Assembly: GCA_000727475.1 (NCBI GenBank)
Contig: KL647299.1
Span: 47,501-111,500, forward strand
Source: Sarcocystis neurona
Lineage: Eukaryota > Apicomplexa > Conoidasida > Eucoccidiorida > Sarcocystidae
DNA: 64,000 nucleotides
Reading direction: 5' to 3'
Under the pieces are notes generated by a model. That model was not told where the DNA came from. It worked only from the letters and a program-made list of their open reading frames with translations, and made no database searches. Of this stretch, positions 53,667 through 64,000 are shown in pieces. How positions within the stretch are numbered: position 1 is the first letter of the stretch; every line of letters begins with the position of its first letter. The position numbers and the translations under genes are program-made.

Positions 53667-53962
53667 GCAATGTAATCAACTGGAGGCTTCTTGTTGCTGT
53701 TGGCGTTCCTCTTCTTGGCGATACCGTCAGGCGGCATGCCGTTGAAACTGCGACTCTTCTGCTGCTGCTACGGTCGGCCGGCTGCTACCGTCGGCCGGCT
53801 GCTACGGTCGGCCGGCAGCTACGGTCGGCCGGCTGCTACGTGTGGCCCGCTGCTGCGGGTCTTGCCGACGCTGCTGGTGCGTATGACCTCGCATGCACGT
53901 CCATTTCCTGCTGCTGCTTCGTACACGACTTCGTCTGCCCAATCTTTCTCCGCCACGGCTGA
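53667..53962 (+). CDS. Doubtful further exon of the Leu/Cys-rich candidate
   Basis: After the acceptor GGCATTTCAG one frame reads GNVINWRLLVAVGVPLLGDT then VRRHAVETATLLLLLRSAGC, runs through a 17-bp tandem repeat and stops at 53962. The first 30 residues look coding-like; the repeat shifts frame at each copy, which argues against coding through it. Confidence 0.2.
53765..53849 (+). repeat. 17-bp tandem repeat CTGCTACGGTCGGCCGG
   Basis: Four close copies start at 53765, 53782, 53799 and 53816, with a decayed fifth at 53833. The 17-bp period is not a multiple of three. Confidence 0.92.
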
Positions 53963-53999
53963 GATTTGTATTTCTGCTTTCCGCGCCCCACCTCTGTCT

Positions 54000-54548
54000 G
54001 CCTTAATTTACACCCACACCGCGTCGCCGCTGCTGCTCTCTCTGTTGGTGCTCTGTTTTCGCTGCTGCTGCGGTGTTCTTGTTGCTACGGCTGCTGCTGT
54101 AAAACTCGAGGGCCTCTGCTGTCGCTGCCGTTGTGTGTGTCGTCACGTGCCTCTCTTTTCTGCTGTCGTTCCGCCTGTCCTCTGCTGCTGCAGCTGCGTC
54201 TGCTGAGCGCGCTCCGCATGCTGCTGCTACTTCTTGCTCTTATGCTTCAGCTGCAGCTCCTGCTCCGGTTGCTGCTCTGACTCCTTCGCTCCTGCTGCTG
54301 CCGCTACGGTTGTCGCTGCTGCTGCTGCTATTGCTGGTGCTGTTGCTACCGCTGGTGCCATCGCTGCTGCTGCTCCTCCTTCTGCTGTTGTGGGTGCTGC
54401 TGCTCCTACTCTTGCTTCTGCTGCTGTTGCAGCAGTTGCTCCAGCTGCTTTTGCAGCTGATTTGTTCGCGATTCTGCTGCTGCTGCTGCTGATGCGGCTA
54501 ATTTCGCCGCTCCTGTTAGCGACGCCGTGTCAAGTCGCGGCCGCCTGA
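54000..54548 (+). repeat. CTG/GCT-rich block, coding doubtful
   Basis: Dense CTG/GCT triplets open in all three plus frames, read as poly-Ala (VVAAAAAIAGAVATAGAIAA), poly-Leu or poly-Cys. If coding, it would belong to the candidate gene at 51-54 kb; no splice evidence is clear. Confidence 0.5.
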
Positions 54549-54599
54549 AAGTGCGTTAGGCTAAAACGTCCACCACACGCGTATCTGCCGCAGCAAGCA

Positions 54600-55600
54600 C
54601 ACACACCCTCACTCTATCAAGGCTCTCCATAAGAATACATATACACTTCTCTCCTCCACACGCATGCTCATTTCATGTGTGCCAATACGAATGGATATTT
54701 GAACTTGTCGCCACATCACCGTCTGCGGTTGTATGTAACAAGTTCTGTATTAACCTGCGGGAAACTGGTGTATCCCCCTGCGTGTAGATTTGTTTCTGTG
54801 TATGCGTGTGCTGCGCACACAGGGACAAGGAGGTGTCCATAAATATGTATGCATATATATATATATAAATGTATATGTATGAGGAGAGTTTTGTAAGGAC
54901 CACGCATATAGGTGCGAATCTGGATACACATTTCTACATGTCAGTGTACCGACACATATCGGTGTGCAGACGTCATCAATAAATTTGGCTACACACGAAG
55001 ATATAATATATATATATATTTATATGTGTGGACTGGTACATCTCTAGCAACAGGTATACAATCTCTTTTTCGTGAGGGCATGGATATGCATGTGGTGTTC
55101 ATACACCTGGTATGTCTCCATCTACCACATAATATATATATATATATACATATTTATATCTATACCTATATCGTTCGTAGTACGTATATATGTATAAGCG
55201 CACGCCTATAGATATATACAGAAATGGAGGCATCTACTCCCATATAAGTGTATGTGTGTGTCTCTGTGTATCCTATGCATCCGTGTATCTATTCGTTCCT
55301 GTGTACGACGGTATACGTATAGTAGAACGTGTGCATATATATCCGCGGATGCACCTACAGGCAACTATTTGCACCTAAACTGTCTGGACATAGTGTATGC
55401 ATACACATTTTTGGAATTAATTCAGCACTGCGTGGCCGATTCTTCTGCCTACTCACAGGCATATATACCTACGTACAAGTCTATACATGGGTAGAAGGAG
55501 AAGAAAACGCACGTACTCTCACGAGTGCGTGTGTATCAGTTTACAGGATGGAAGTTTCTTATACGTATACCCTCTGCCACACGCACAACAAAGCACAGCG
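54600..55600. other. Unassigned AT-rich DNA with TA microsatellites
   Basis: TATATA runs near 54855, 55005 and 55130-55150; nothing gene-like was seen. Confidence 0.5.
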
Positions 55601-55743
55601 GATGTAGTTGACTCTTCACCGTTACGTTCTCGTCTTTTTACGGGATGTGCTTTGAACTGCAAACGTCGTGCGTATTATAATTGTCTAGAGGCTAAGTATT
55701 TACGCATAGAGCAATACACGCAGAGTCATAGATACACAGACAC

Positions 55744-56001
55744 TCATTCACATATATATGCATGTGTACATATATGTATATTTGTACAAATGCAGACGGT
55801 TCTTCTTCTTGGTCTACTGTAGACAGGTAGATAGACAGGGGATGCAGGGACTGCTTTGTGTGTACGTGTGCCTACATGAACACGAACTCTCTCCTCCATA
55901 TGCGAGCGTATGTTACCGGATCGATATAGGACTTTATCTTGTTCGCTCTGGCAGGCGAGCAGAGCACAACGAGCAGCGTACTCGGCTGCAGCAACTGCCA
56001 T
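55744..56001 (-). CDS. Doubtful short frame
   Basis: From an ATG at 56001 the minus frame reads MAVAAAEYAARCALLACQSE then QDKVLYRSGNIRSHMEE before a possible donor (CAT|GTAGGC). The first 40 residues look coding-like, but no acceptor partner or family is recognised. Confidence 0.18.
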   Translation of the reverse strand: MAVAAAEYAARCALLACQSEQDKVLYRSGNIRSHMEERVRVHVGTRTHKAVPASPVYLPVYSRPRRRTVCICTNIHICTHAYICE

Positions 56002-56450
56002 GCGTTCTCCTACTCGTGCGGCTGGTTATTTTTCAACCTCTTCTGACATTATCTTAGTGCGCCTCGTCGTGTGTATGTAGTGTTCTGCTCTTCTCTCTTC
56101 TACCTGTGTTACGGGGTAACCAGTATCTTACTAAACGTAGTCATTTGTACAGCTCTCCAACTCCTTACCAGCGCTTCGCTTCTCTCGCCAGTCCTGACAC
56201 AGCTGCTGCTCCGGACGCAAGCTCTTCCTACACAGCCACTTGTTGAGTCCAGCTGTCTGTGTCCTTCCCCCCGCAGACTTGCATTCCCGCCACGCTACAA
56301 AACCTCCTCGACGTATCTCTCCTCCTGACACTTCGACAATATAACTCCATTATTTATTGCAACCAAGGTTACTAGTACACACCATGCTTTGCCGGTGTAT
56401 TCCATATACATCTTCTGCACTTCTCTCAGTGAACAGCTTCGCTGACGAAG

Positions 56451-57029
56451 ATGACTTGTACAACAGCATATTCGCCGGTAATCTGCCTTGTCCCCCCGCT
56501 TTATCTCGGAACGACAACTACCCGGCTAATATACGTTTCGCTGGTCTGCATTATTCTTCTTTGCCTAAAATGTATCGGTCTGTTTCATGACCACCAATCT
56601 CTCTCATTCGTTCTCGCAATTCCACAGCTCGTCGTCGTGGCTCTGTTACGAGCACTGTTGCTGCCTCTTCAGTTCCGGTCACCAGTCCTGCCGAAATTCC
56701 CCTGCGCGAGCTGCGGGGCAGCGTCAGCTGCTTTTCTTCCCGTTGCAGCCACTATGTCTCCTGAACAAATCCGTACGTGCTCCCAGCACTGCGCATTAGG
56801 CGCTGCATTTCTCCTAAGCCCGCCTCCAGTACTACAACGACGGATCACGTCAGGCCGGCAGACCGACGTGGAATTGCTTCTTTCTGCTACCATGACGGCA
56901 GCCATTGAAACTCGTCCCAGAACGGTTTCCCTTCTTAAAGGGCCTGTACCATTCAGTGCTAACACTACGAGGATTCTTACGAGTTTGCATCCCCTCCATT
57001 CCCACCCAGTAGGGAGCAGACTTGCGTGA
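56451..57029 (+). CDS. Doubtful 192-codon frame in repeat-poor DNA
   Basis: The frame holds two hydrophobic stretches (LIYVSLVCIILLCLKCIGLF and FVLAIPQLVVVALLRALLLP) and an ordinary C-terminal part. The region 55.9-57.05 kb is unusually free of microsatellites for this window. A 125-codon minus frame overlaps it. Without homology I cannot choose; it may be a decayed mobile element or chance. Confidence 0.2.
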   Translation: MTCTTAYSPVICLVPPLYLGTTTTRLIYVSLVCIILLCLKCIGLFHDHQSLSFVLAIPQLVVVALLRALLLPLQFRSPVLPKFPCASCGAASAAFLPVAATMSPEQIRTCSQHCALGAAFLLSPPPVLQRRITSGRQTDVELLLSATMTAAIETRPRTVSLLKGPVPFSANTTRILTSLHPLHSHPVGSRLA

Positions 57030-57059
57030 TTTGCAGGTTTCAAAAAAAAAGACGGGGAC

Positions 57060-58370
57060 GCACACGTCCTACACTTTCCTGAGTGGCTGTGCTTGCGGGG
57101 CTCTCAGTGTTTTCTATAACACTCCGTCTACATACATGTACGCATGCTCGTGTGTGTAACGTACACACGCAGCACTCGTGTACGTGTCTGTCCTTCTGCA
57201 CACAAGTAAAAATTCATGTGTGATTCTTTGCGTATGGATGCAGTGCAGGTATACTCTGTGTTTTTTGAACTGGTTGTGCGAACGTATGGATGCATGCAGA
57301 TGTACGTTGTCTACGTGTGCGAGAGTGTAGGTTGGCACGCATGAGTGAAGACGAGTGTTTGCATAAACCTGTATCTCCATGTGTTGTTTATGCGTGTTTG
57401 TGTGTACGCAGACATGTATGCGTGTATGTACGTATGTCTGCGTGTACGTACATCTCTTGATCGTTCCGCGTGCGTGTGTAGGTACATATTTCCATGTTCG
57501 TGCGCAGCTAATGCGTAGCAGATAGCGAGCCACAGCATGGGTTTTTTGGAATACAGTGTGGTCGACTGCTGCAACAAGCGCAAGGATTTTGCGTGGAAGC
57601 GTGTCCTTGGTAATAAATTTAAAACAAACGTCCATGTGAACGGGGACGCCAGTGTATACACATCTACGCTTATATGTGTATAACAGTCTGAGTCCAGGTG
57701 CATGTATACATGTCTCCATTCGAAAATGTGCGGAGAACGGGTGTACTGTGGCGAAGGTATGCCGGAGAAGGTGGACGACAACGTAGTTGCAAATAATTAT
57801 ATAAATATTTATCTGCGTGTGTGCACGAGTGTATCTTTGTTTACATAACCCCTATAGACAGGGAAGAATATGGTTAAAGATGAAGAACTTAGCCACCACT
57901 CGTCTTTTGTCTCTAAACATGTCTGCCACACGTTGATGTGCCTCTCTCTGGCTAATTATATATATATATATGTAGGTGCATATGTAAATAAATACCAAAG
58001 TGAACCTCCACCTGCTTGTACACGAGTACGTGTACCACACCTTCACAGGTACGGACACATATGCTACGTGGCTCTTCCCCTCATATAGGTATGTGTATAT
58101 TTTGTTAGAATTCGTTAGCAGCTTCATCGAATTTAGTGCATGAGCACACGCGTGTGTCCCAATATTTGCGCCCGCTTTGACTCTTTCGCTTTCTTTAGAT
58201 CTCCTTCTATCTCTGTCAGTCTCTCTATAGATCCACGTATGCCTCTCCTCTCTCTATATAACATATATACGTGCATGTGCAACAATCGTCTCTAGTAAAT
58301 AAGTACAAAGAGTGTACAAATCGACCAGAAGCGCGAGTAAATCGTGTGTTCCTGCGTTGTCAGATGCGTA
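57060..58370. other. Unassigned TG/CA-rich and TA-rich DNA
   Basis: Imperfect ACGTGTGT/GTACGTA-type sequence at 57110-57500 and a TA run near 57958. No gene was recognised. Confidence 0.4.
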
Positions 58371-58389
58371 GCACCGCGGTTTCACGCAG

Positions 58390-58779
58390 TTATTGCAGCA
58401 AGGCGAAGAAACCCTCTGGCCGTTCCCTACTATTTCGCAGATGAGTACCTTTTACGTGCAGACACCGCGGCATTTCCTCAACGGTGACAAGGTCAGTATT
58501 TTGTGGAGACAGTGTCACGAGTAAAACCCACCCGGCGAGAACGGTAGAATGCAGGTACATTAAAGGGAAAACAGACCATATCTTTGCCCAAAGAAAACTT
58601 GCACCGCCTTTGGCGCGACGGCAGCCCGTTGAAAGGCGTAACACGTGACAATTACAAATCACGTTGCTACAAGGTGGTAACCGAAGAAGAGGGAGAGTTC
58701 TATGCAGCGCGGTCTGCAGTGAACACAAACATCTCAACCAGCTGCAAACACATAAAGTCACACGTGTGGACATCCACAT
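58390..58779 (-). CDS. Doubtful 129-codon frame
   Basis: A minus frame in repeat-poor DNA reads KIWSVFPLMYLHSTVLAGWV and LVTVEEMPRCLHVKGTHLRN. No family was recognised, and a 65-codon plus frame overlaps. Low support. Confidence 0.15.
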   Translation of the reverse strand: MWMSTRVTLCVCSWLRCLCSLQTALHRTLPLLRLPPCSNVICNCHVLRLSTGCRRAKGGASFLWAKIWSVFPLMYLHSTVLAGWVLLVTLSPQNTDLVTVEEMPRCLHVKGTHLRNSRERPEGFFALLQ

Positions 58780-59020
58780 GAACGTACCTACGTGACAGCA
58801 GTATACGGGTACATAACCTTGTACAGAGAGAGACAGAAAGAGATATGTGTATGTCTATGTAGACATCCACGCGAACCTACCTGCGAGACTGTAGTAAATG
58901 CACACGTGTGTTTATGTGTATACATTTTTATGTAGAGAAGCAGAGAGAGAGAAAAGGGCCCGTACGCGCCTGTGCAGACATCCACGCGAATCCACCTGCG
59001 TGACTGTGATATATACGTAT
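58766..59020 (+). repeat. Three copies of a 95-117 bp repeat (GACATCCAC core)
   Basis: The phrase GACATCCAC(G/A)(C/T)GAA followed by CCTACCTGCG(A/T)GACTG-like sequence starts near 58768, 58861 and 58978, with microsatellite-like DNA between the cores. Confidence 0.75.
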
Positions 59021-59202
59021 ACGCAGATGTGCAGATGTGAATAAGCTAGAGAGAGCCACACTCGTATATGTGCATAGGTGCCTATGCGTGTTATACACAT
59101 GTAGGCATCCGTTCCTGCTGCCTCGGATATGACGGTCCGTAACGTAGCGCGCACGTTATTTCTAATCTCCGCAGGCGGGGTAAGGCGTCCGATACGTTCG
59201 AC

Positions 59203-59704
59203 ATTAAATTAATACGGAATTTGCACTCTCCCAAATCATCAGTTGAAGATTAAATGATTGCGGGGGTTGAACTCTCTCAATCGGCAACTGACAACTCAAT
59301 TGTGAGGCTTTCAAAAAAAATTCTCTGAATCATCGTTTTAAGACTCAACAATTACGGAAGTTTCCCTTCTCTCAAACGGCAGTAGACGACGTAGTAGCCA
59401 GGGATGTTTTTACTCCTCTGGATCGCCAGCTGAAGATTTAATAATTACGGAAGTTCCATCTCTCTCAATAGCCAGTAGAAGATGTAATACTTGAGTATGT
59501 TCTACTTTTCTCGATCGTCAGTAAAGACTGAATAATTGCAGAAGATCAGTTCTTCACAGTTCTCAGTTGATGACGTAATAGTTACGGTGGTTCAAATCTT
59601 TATGACCGTCAGCTGGAGACTTAATAATTACGGAAGTTCCACTCGTCTCACTCGCCAGTTGATGACGTGATAGCTAGGGAGGCTCATCTCTTCTGAATCG
59701 CCAG
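59203..59704 (+). repeat. 46-bp degenerate tandem repeat, about 11 copies
   Basis: The consensus is roughly TAATAATTACGGAAGTTCCA, then CTCTCTCAATCGCCAGTTGA, then AGACG. Several units are exactly 46 bp (those starting TAATAATTACGG, TAATACTTGAG, TAATAGTTACGG) and others differ by 1-3 bp. Divergence between copies is high but register is kept for about 500 bp. It is unlike the microsatellites around it. Confidence 0.85.
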
Positions 59705-59979
59705 TATGCTACCATTCACCTCTTTTCCACTCGTGTGTGCAGCGTCCTACAGTGACCTCAAAAATCACAGCTCCGACGGCTGTCCTGTCGTTGTGGCTCT
59801 TACACCGGTACACGTGGCTACTGATTTTCGCTTACTAGTATTATTATTATTCTTTACGGGTGGTCCTCGGATTCTTCAAGAGTTTCTCACAGCGAGATAC
59901 TCATACGTGCATATGCTGTTACACGGGGGAAAAATACGTATGCACGGATACTACGCATATATACATATAATACACATGC

Positions 59980-61110
59980 ATCTTCCAATGTCCGCATATG
60001 TGTTTATATATATATATATACATCCATACATCATGTAGAGGGATATCTAAACAGATATCTGTGTCTACCTAGATACATACATGGACGTGCACGTGTATTC
60101 CTCTGAACCTGTGTACACGTACTGCGTCGAGATATATGTTGCGAGGGGAAGAATGATATATATAGAGAGAAAGAAAGAAAGAAAAGTTTGTATTTCTCTA
60201 CGTATGTAACGTGTATATGCGTAATCCTACGCGTTCGTATTTGTATGTACGTCCTACATATTGGTAGATATGTGTTTATTTGAGTATGCATTTACTTCCC
60301 TACACAAGTACATTTGTATATGAGTAATAGTGGGTGGTGACACTCACATCTCCTCAGGCACCTCTGCACGCACGAGTGAAACCACGAAGGCGGGGAAAAG
60401 AAATCGGAAGCTGCTCTTTGTGTTCATTTTCCGTCTCTCTCTCTGTGAAATTTTGTTACAGCTCTATTGAACACGGATGTATGTGGTGAAGTATACCTTC
60501 GTAACAGTACGTCCACACCGGAGACGTGCTTGTCTATACGTCTGCCGTATACATAAGCGCACAGACATGCGCACACACATACAAGTACGTACATACGCGT
60601 GTCTGTGTTCATATATATATATATATACGCATGGCGTAGGTCTACACGAAGAGACATACACGCATACACACATCTACGTGTACATACGTATGTAGACGTG
60701 CATATATATATTTATATATATGTACATGGCATAGGTCTACACACACAACGTACACATACAGACCTATTCATACGAGTACACATGTGTATATATATGCGTG
60801 CAACTGGCCTATACACACCATACATAGATACATCCATACACCTATACATACATAGATACATACATACATACACACATACATACTTTCATACCTTCGCATA
60901 CGTATAAGTATAGACATATATACATATATATGCATGTATATATATATACACACATATGTATACGTATGCATGACATACGTCTATTCACCCATACACTTTA
61001 TATATATATATATATAAATGGGTCCGTGTGCACATATATATATATATATGCACATAGGTAGAAGGCGTTCATGTGTTTATATCTACGTATAGGTAGAAGA
61101 ACGTGTAAGG
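59980..61110. repeat. TA/TACATA microsatellites with a GGCATAGGTCTACAC phrase
   Basis: TATATA and TACATACATA repeats throughout. A phrase GGC(G/A)TAGGTCTACAC recurs near 60634 and 60728, with decayed versions further right. Confidence 0.65.
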
Positions 61111-61111
61111 T

Positions 61112-61320
61112 TTAAAATAGCAAATGTGAGGTGGACGAATAGAGACGCTTGTCTGCAGCTCTTCCTTCCGGTGTTTGTGGAAGACTGCGCAGGCAGAATT
61201 TAGAAGGCTGGAACACCCGACGTTTTTTCTCCATTTCTTCTTCTTCGTTCCCTTCTGCTTTCGTTTCCCTTTCTTCTTCCTCGTGCGTCAACGGCCGTGC
61301 ATACCGCACGCAGACATAGA
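61112..61320 (-). CDS. Doubtful C-terminal exon (Glu/Lys-rich)
   Basis: The minus frame reads ARPLTHEEEERETKAEGNEE, then MEKKRRVFQPSKFCLRSLPQ and TPEGRAADKRLYSSTSHLLF before a stop. The composition looks coding-like. It could be a last exon of the right-edge gene under another splice pattern, or a separate gene. Upstream the frame enters TA-rich DNA. Confidence 0.22.
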
Positions 61321-61329
61321 GGTGGATAG

Positions 61330-61855
61330 TCACACACAAATATACATACGATGGGTGTCGCAGCAGCAACAAACTAGCTGCTAATATGCCAATAAATATC
61401 ACCTTACACGTGTGTATATACACACCAGAACTCTCATATGCGTCCTGCAAATATTGATCTATATACATACATTTACGCGTATACATACATAGAGGGATAG
61501 ATAGATAGATAGACGAGTACACTAGCATACGGATACACATATACATATATATACAGGGAGATGTATGTATGCAAGGTATACAGACCCACGGGTCATAAGA
61601 TTTATACAGAGGTATTCACTTGCCCGTGTTCACACTCTTATGCAGCAAATTATTCATTTACACATATATACATATATATACGCCAGAATACTGATATATA
61701 TGTAGGTGTGTAGCGTGATGTATGTATAAAAGGTACACGGATCCACATTTACTTCTCCATATTTACTGACAGACGTGTACACGTATAACAGATTTGTAGA
61801 CGCTTCTATACGTGCTTCGTTTCTCTACAAAAAAGACGGCGGCGACCCTCCGCTA
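61330..61855. other. Unassigned DNA with TA/GATA microsatellites
   Basis: GATAGATAGATA near 61497 and several TATATA runs; no gene seen. Confidence 0.45.
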
Positions 61856-62080
61856 GATAGACACACGTTCCTGATGGTTCCTGCTGGTGTCGCTGCATCT
61901 CCTGTTGATGTTGGTGCTGCCTTCCCTGTTGCTGCGGTTCCTGCTGTTGGTGCTGCAGCACGTCTGGAAACGTGCTTCGCGTCTTGCAGCTGTCGCGCAA
62001 GCGTCAACTGCCGGCGTCCTTCCCCGTTGCTGCTGCAGATCCTCGTCTCTTTTCTCTCGTGATAAAGAACGCCGGTTCTG

Positions 62081-64000
62081 TTATGCTGCCATCTGTCTCT
62101 GTATCAGTCCCCGTCCTCTCTCTCTTGCTGCAGCAGCAGGACGCCGTTCCTCTGCTCCTGCAACGACTCTCATTCTGCTGCTGCTGCACCGGTCTCTTGG
62201 CTGCTGCGTGTGCCTTCTTGCCGTTGCTGGAGCTGCCCATGCCTGCGTCGCTGCTGCTGCTGTCACTGCGGCTTGAAGGACACTTGTGGGACTGCTGTCT
62301 CGTCTCTGTGACCTGTCGCTTGCGATGGCATGACCTCTTCGTCTTGGGTCTGGTTATTTCTCCTCCTCCATCTCCTCCTCCTTCTCCTCATCATCATGCT
62401 TTTTCTTTTTCCCCGTCTTCTCTTCGTCAGGTTTCTCTCGTCTTCATCGCAGTTGTCTGACCTTTCCCGAATTTCCTGCGTCTCTATTTCTTCAATCTCC
62501 CCCGTCTTTCATCTCCTTCCTCACCGCCTCTCCCTTTCATCTTTTTGTTCTTCTCTGTGTTCTCCTTCTTCGTCACTGTCGCTGGAAGTATACAGAACAG
62601 CCTCTGCTGCTGCAAACAACGCATCCTCCGCATGCTCTGTAGCGGCCCTTGAATAGTCCCTCAGCGCTGCTGCTGCCGCTGGGGCTGCTGCAACAAATGC
62701 GTGCGCCTGCTGCAGCAGCTGCTGCATCTGTCCTGGGAAAGCCTGCCTCGTCCGCTCCCACCTTCCACGCACCGCGTGCAGCACGCCCTGCTGCTGCTCC
62801 TCTTCTTCATTCTCCTCGTCCCGTTTCTGCCGCTTCTTCTTTTCCGTTTTCTTCCTGTCCTTGCCCAGCTGACTTTCTCTCTCTTCTTCCTGGTCCTTCT
62901 CCTCCTCGTCGGGCTTCTGCTGCAGTTCTCCTCTCCCTTCGGCTGCAGGTATCTCTGTTGCTGCTGCTGCTGGTGCGTGTCTCTCTGCAGCTGCACGGCG
63001 GCGCAGAACAAAGCGGCGATTTTCAGCAGCAGCGGAAGCTAATGACAATTTCGGAGAGTCGTGCCACGCATGCGCGGCAGCAGCTGCACTTGTCGGCTCG
63101 CCCTGCTGCTGCTCTTTCGCCTCCTCCGCGTGTGTCTTCTCTTCCTGCTGCTGCTGTCGCGTCTGCTGCTGCTGTCGCCGATGCTGCAGCTGCGACTTTG
63201 CTGCTTGCGTTGCGTCAGGCAGTGCCACGTCGCCGCTGCTGTCTCTGCTGCTTCTTCGCCTCCTAAGCAGTAGCTGCGCCAGCATGTGCCAACCTCGCTC
63301 CCGCATCCGCGACAGCTTCTCCATAGAAAAAACGCTGCGTCTTTCCTCCCTGTCTTCTCCTGCTGCTGCTGCTGTCTGCGGCGCCCGCACGGCAAAACTG
63401 TGATAAAAAGAAGACCACCGAGTAGGAGAGGAAGCAGACTGCTGCTGCGGTAACGCAGCTCGAGGGGCGGCGCGCAGCTGCGAAGGAGAGGACGAGAGCG
63501 GGGGTAAGGAAAAACAAGAGGAATAAGAGGAAGACGAAGCAGAAGGACGCGACTGTCTTTGCATCTTCTCACGTCGCGTCAACAAATAAAAACAAAGTGC
63601 GAAGTGGCCAGCCGGAGAAGCCTGCTGCTCCTCAGGAGACAAAAAACGAAGCAGCGGCCGTGGCGCCTGCTCGTCCGCAGCTGTTGCGGCGCCAGGAGTG
63701 CTATAGCACTCCTCCCCTTCCAAGGGTACCCCAGCAGCTTTTTTCCTTGCTGTTGCTGATTGTTCTACTACTGCTGCTCTTCCTGCAGCTCCTGCTGGCG
63801 TTGCTGCGGAATCCTGACCTGCCGTATCTGCGGTTTCTTCTCCTTCTGCTGCCTCCGCTGGTCGCCTGCTCTGCGGAGCGCTGCTGCTGCGTTCTTCCCA
63901 CTTTGTGCAGCACGCGCACGCATGCAGCCGAAATCCTGCAGCAGCGCAAAGACGAAGAAACAGCAGCAGCCCGTCAGCCAGTACAGGCAGGCTCCCTTCC
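62081..64000 (-). CDS. 3' part of an unrecognised Ala/Gln/Glu-rich gene (runs off the right edge)
   Basis: Exon 64000-62525 is open across the whole window edge in one minus frame (492 codons), ending at a strong donor GAGGCG|GTGAGG. It splices in phase 2 to 62291-62081 (acceptor GAGACAGCAG), which ends LIQRQMAA and a TAA. Visible parts: hydrophobic LADGLLLFLRLCAAAGFRLH near the edge (possible membrane helix), RPLLRFLSPEEQQASPAGHF, MEKLSRMRERGWHMLAQLLL, Gln runs, a charged coiled-coil-like part with a nuclear-localisation-like cluster (KDRKKTEKKKRQKR), and RGRWERTRQAFPGQMQQLLQ followed by an Ala-rich helix and an acidic Ser/Asp/Glu end. No known domain is recognised and the N terminus is missing. 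If the donor is not used, the protein stops four bases later at 62521. Confidence 0.6.

Noticed and set aside
59203..59704. CRISPR-like array
   Set aside because: The 46-bp units are contiguous, degenerate and without unique spacers, and the genome is eukaryotic.

Overview
The window looks like a draft nuclear contig from a coccidian apicomplexan, most probably an Eimeria species. The signs are dense CAG/CTG (AGC, GCA) trinucleotide runs in exons and introns, read as poly-Gln, poly-Ala or poly-Ser; abundant TATATA/TGTATA microsatellites; many short exons with GTAAG-type donors and pyrimidine-rich acceptors; a fragment that resembles coccidian mitochondrial DNA; and one 651-bp run of N. No bacterial operon, CRISPR array, rRNA gene or convincing tRNA gene was seen. 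Most long open frames are by-products of CAG/CTG repeats, which have no stop codons in any frame, so genes were built from splice phase and family similarity.

Region 1 (1-27,636, plus strand): one very large, 5'-truncated gene for an MscS-like (plant MSL-type) mechanosensitive channel. About fifteen exons join in consistent phase. The conserved pore helix, beta domain and C-terminal domain are at 19.7-27.3 kb. The N-terminal membrane part is at 0-9 kb. In between is a huge low-complexity insertion encoded mainly by a single 4.4-kb exon. Introns reach about 2.5 kb and are packed with microsatellites, minisatellites, polypyrimidine/polypurine tracts and one GC-rich island.

Region 2 (28-35 kb): repeats plus a candidate Gln-rich reading frame (29-30.8 kb, plus) and mostly unassigned sequence between two genes that converge.

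Region 3 (35,118-49,665, minus strand): a complete ATAD3-like AAA+ ATPase gene of the mitochondrial inner membrane. Twelve exons give about 629 residues, close to the animal protein. Its last intron holds an apparent nuclear insertion of mitochondrial DNA (a cytochrome b 3' end plus flanking sequence). The assembly gap lies in its fourth intron.

Region 4 (50-61 kb): a cluster of GCATGC sites upstream of ATAD3, a weakly supported leucine/cysteine-rich plus-strand gene (51.1-53.0 kb, possibly to 54.5 kb), then repeat-poor sequence with no assignable gene, and two tandem-repeat blocks (about 100 bp x3, 46 bp x11).

Region 5 (62,081-64,000, minus strand): the 3' part of an unrecognised Ala/Gln/Glu-rich gene that runs off the right edge.

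The two confident genes are unrelated in sequence; one is a membrane channel and the other a mitochondrial ATPase. A short near-palindrome, GGTGTAC(A/G)TACACC, recurs across the window and is the most interesting unexplained signal.
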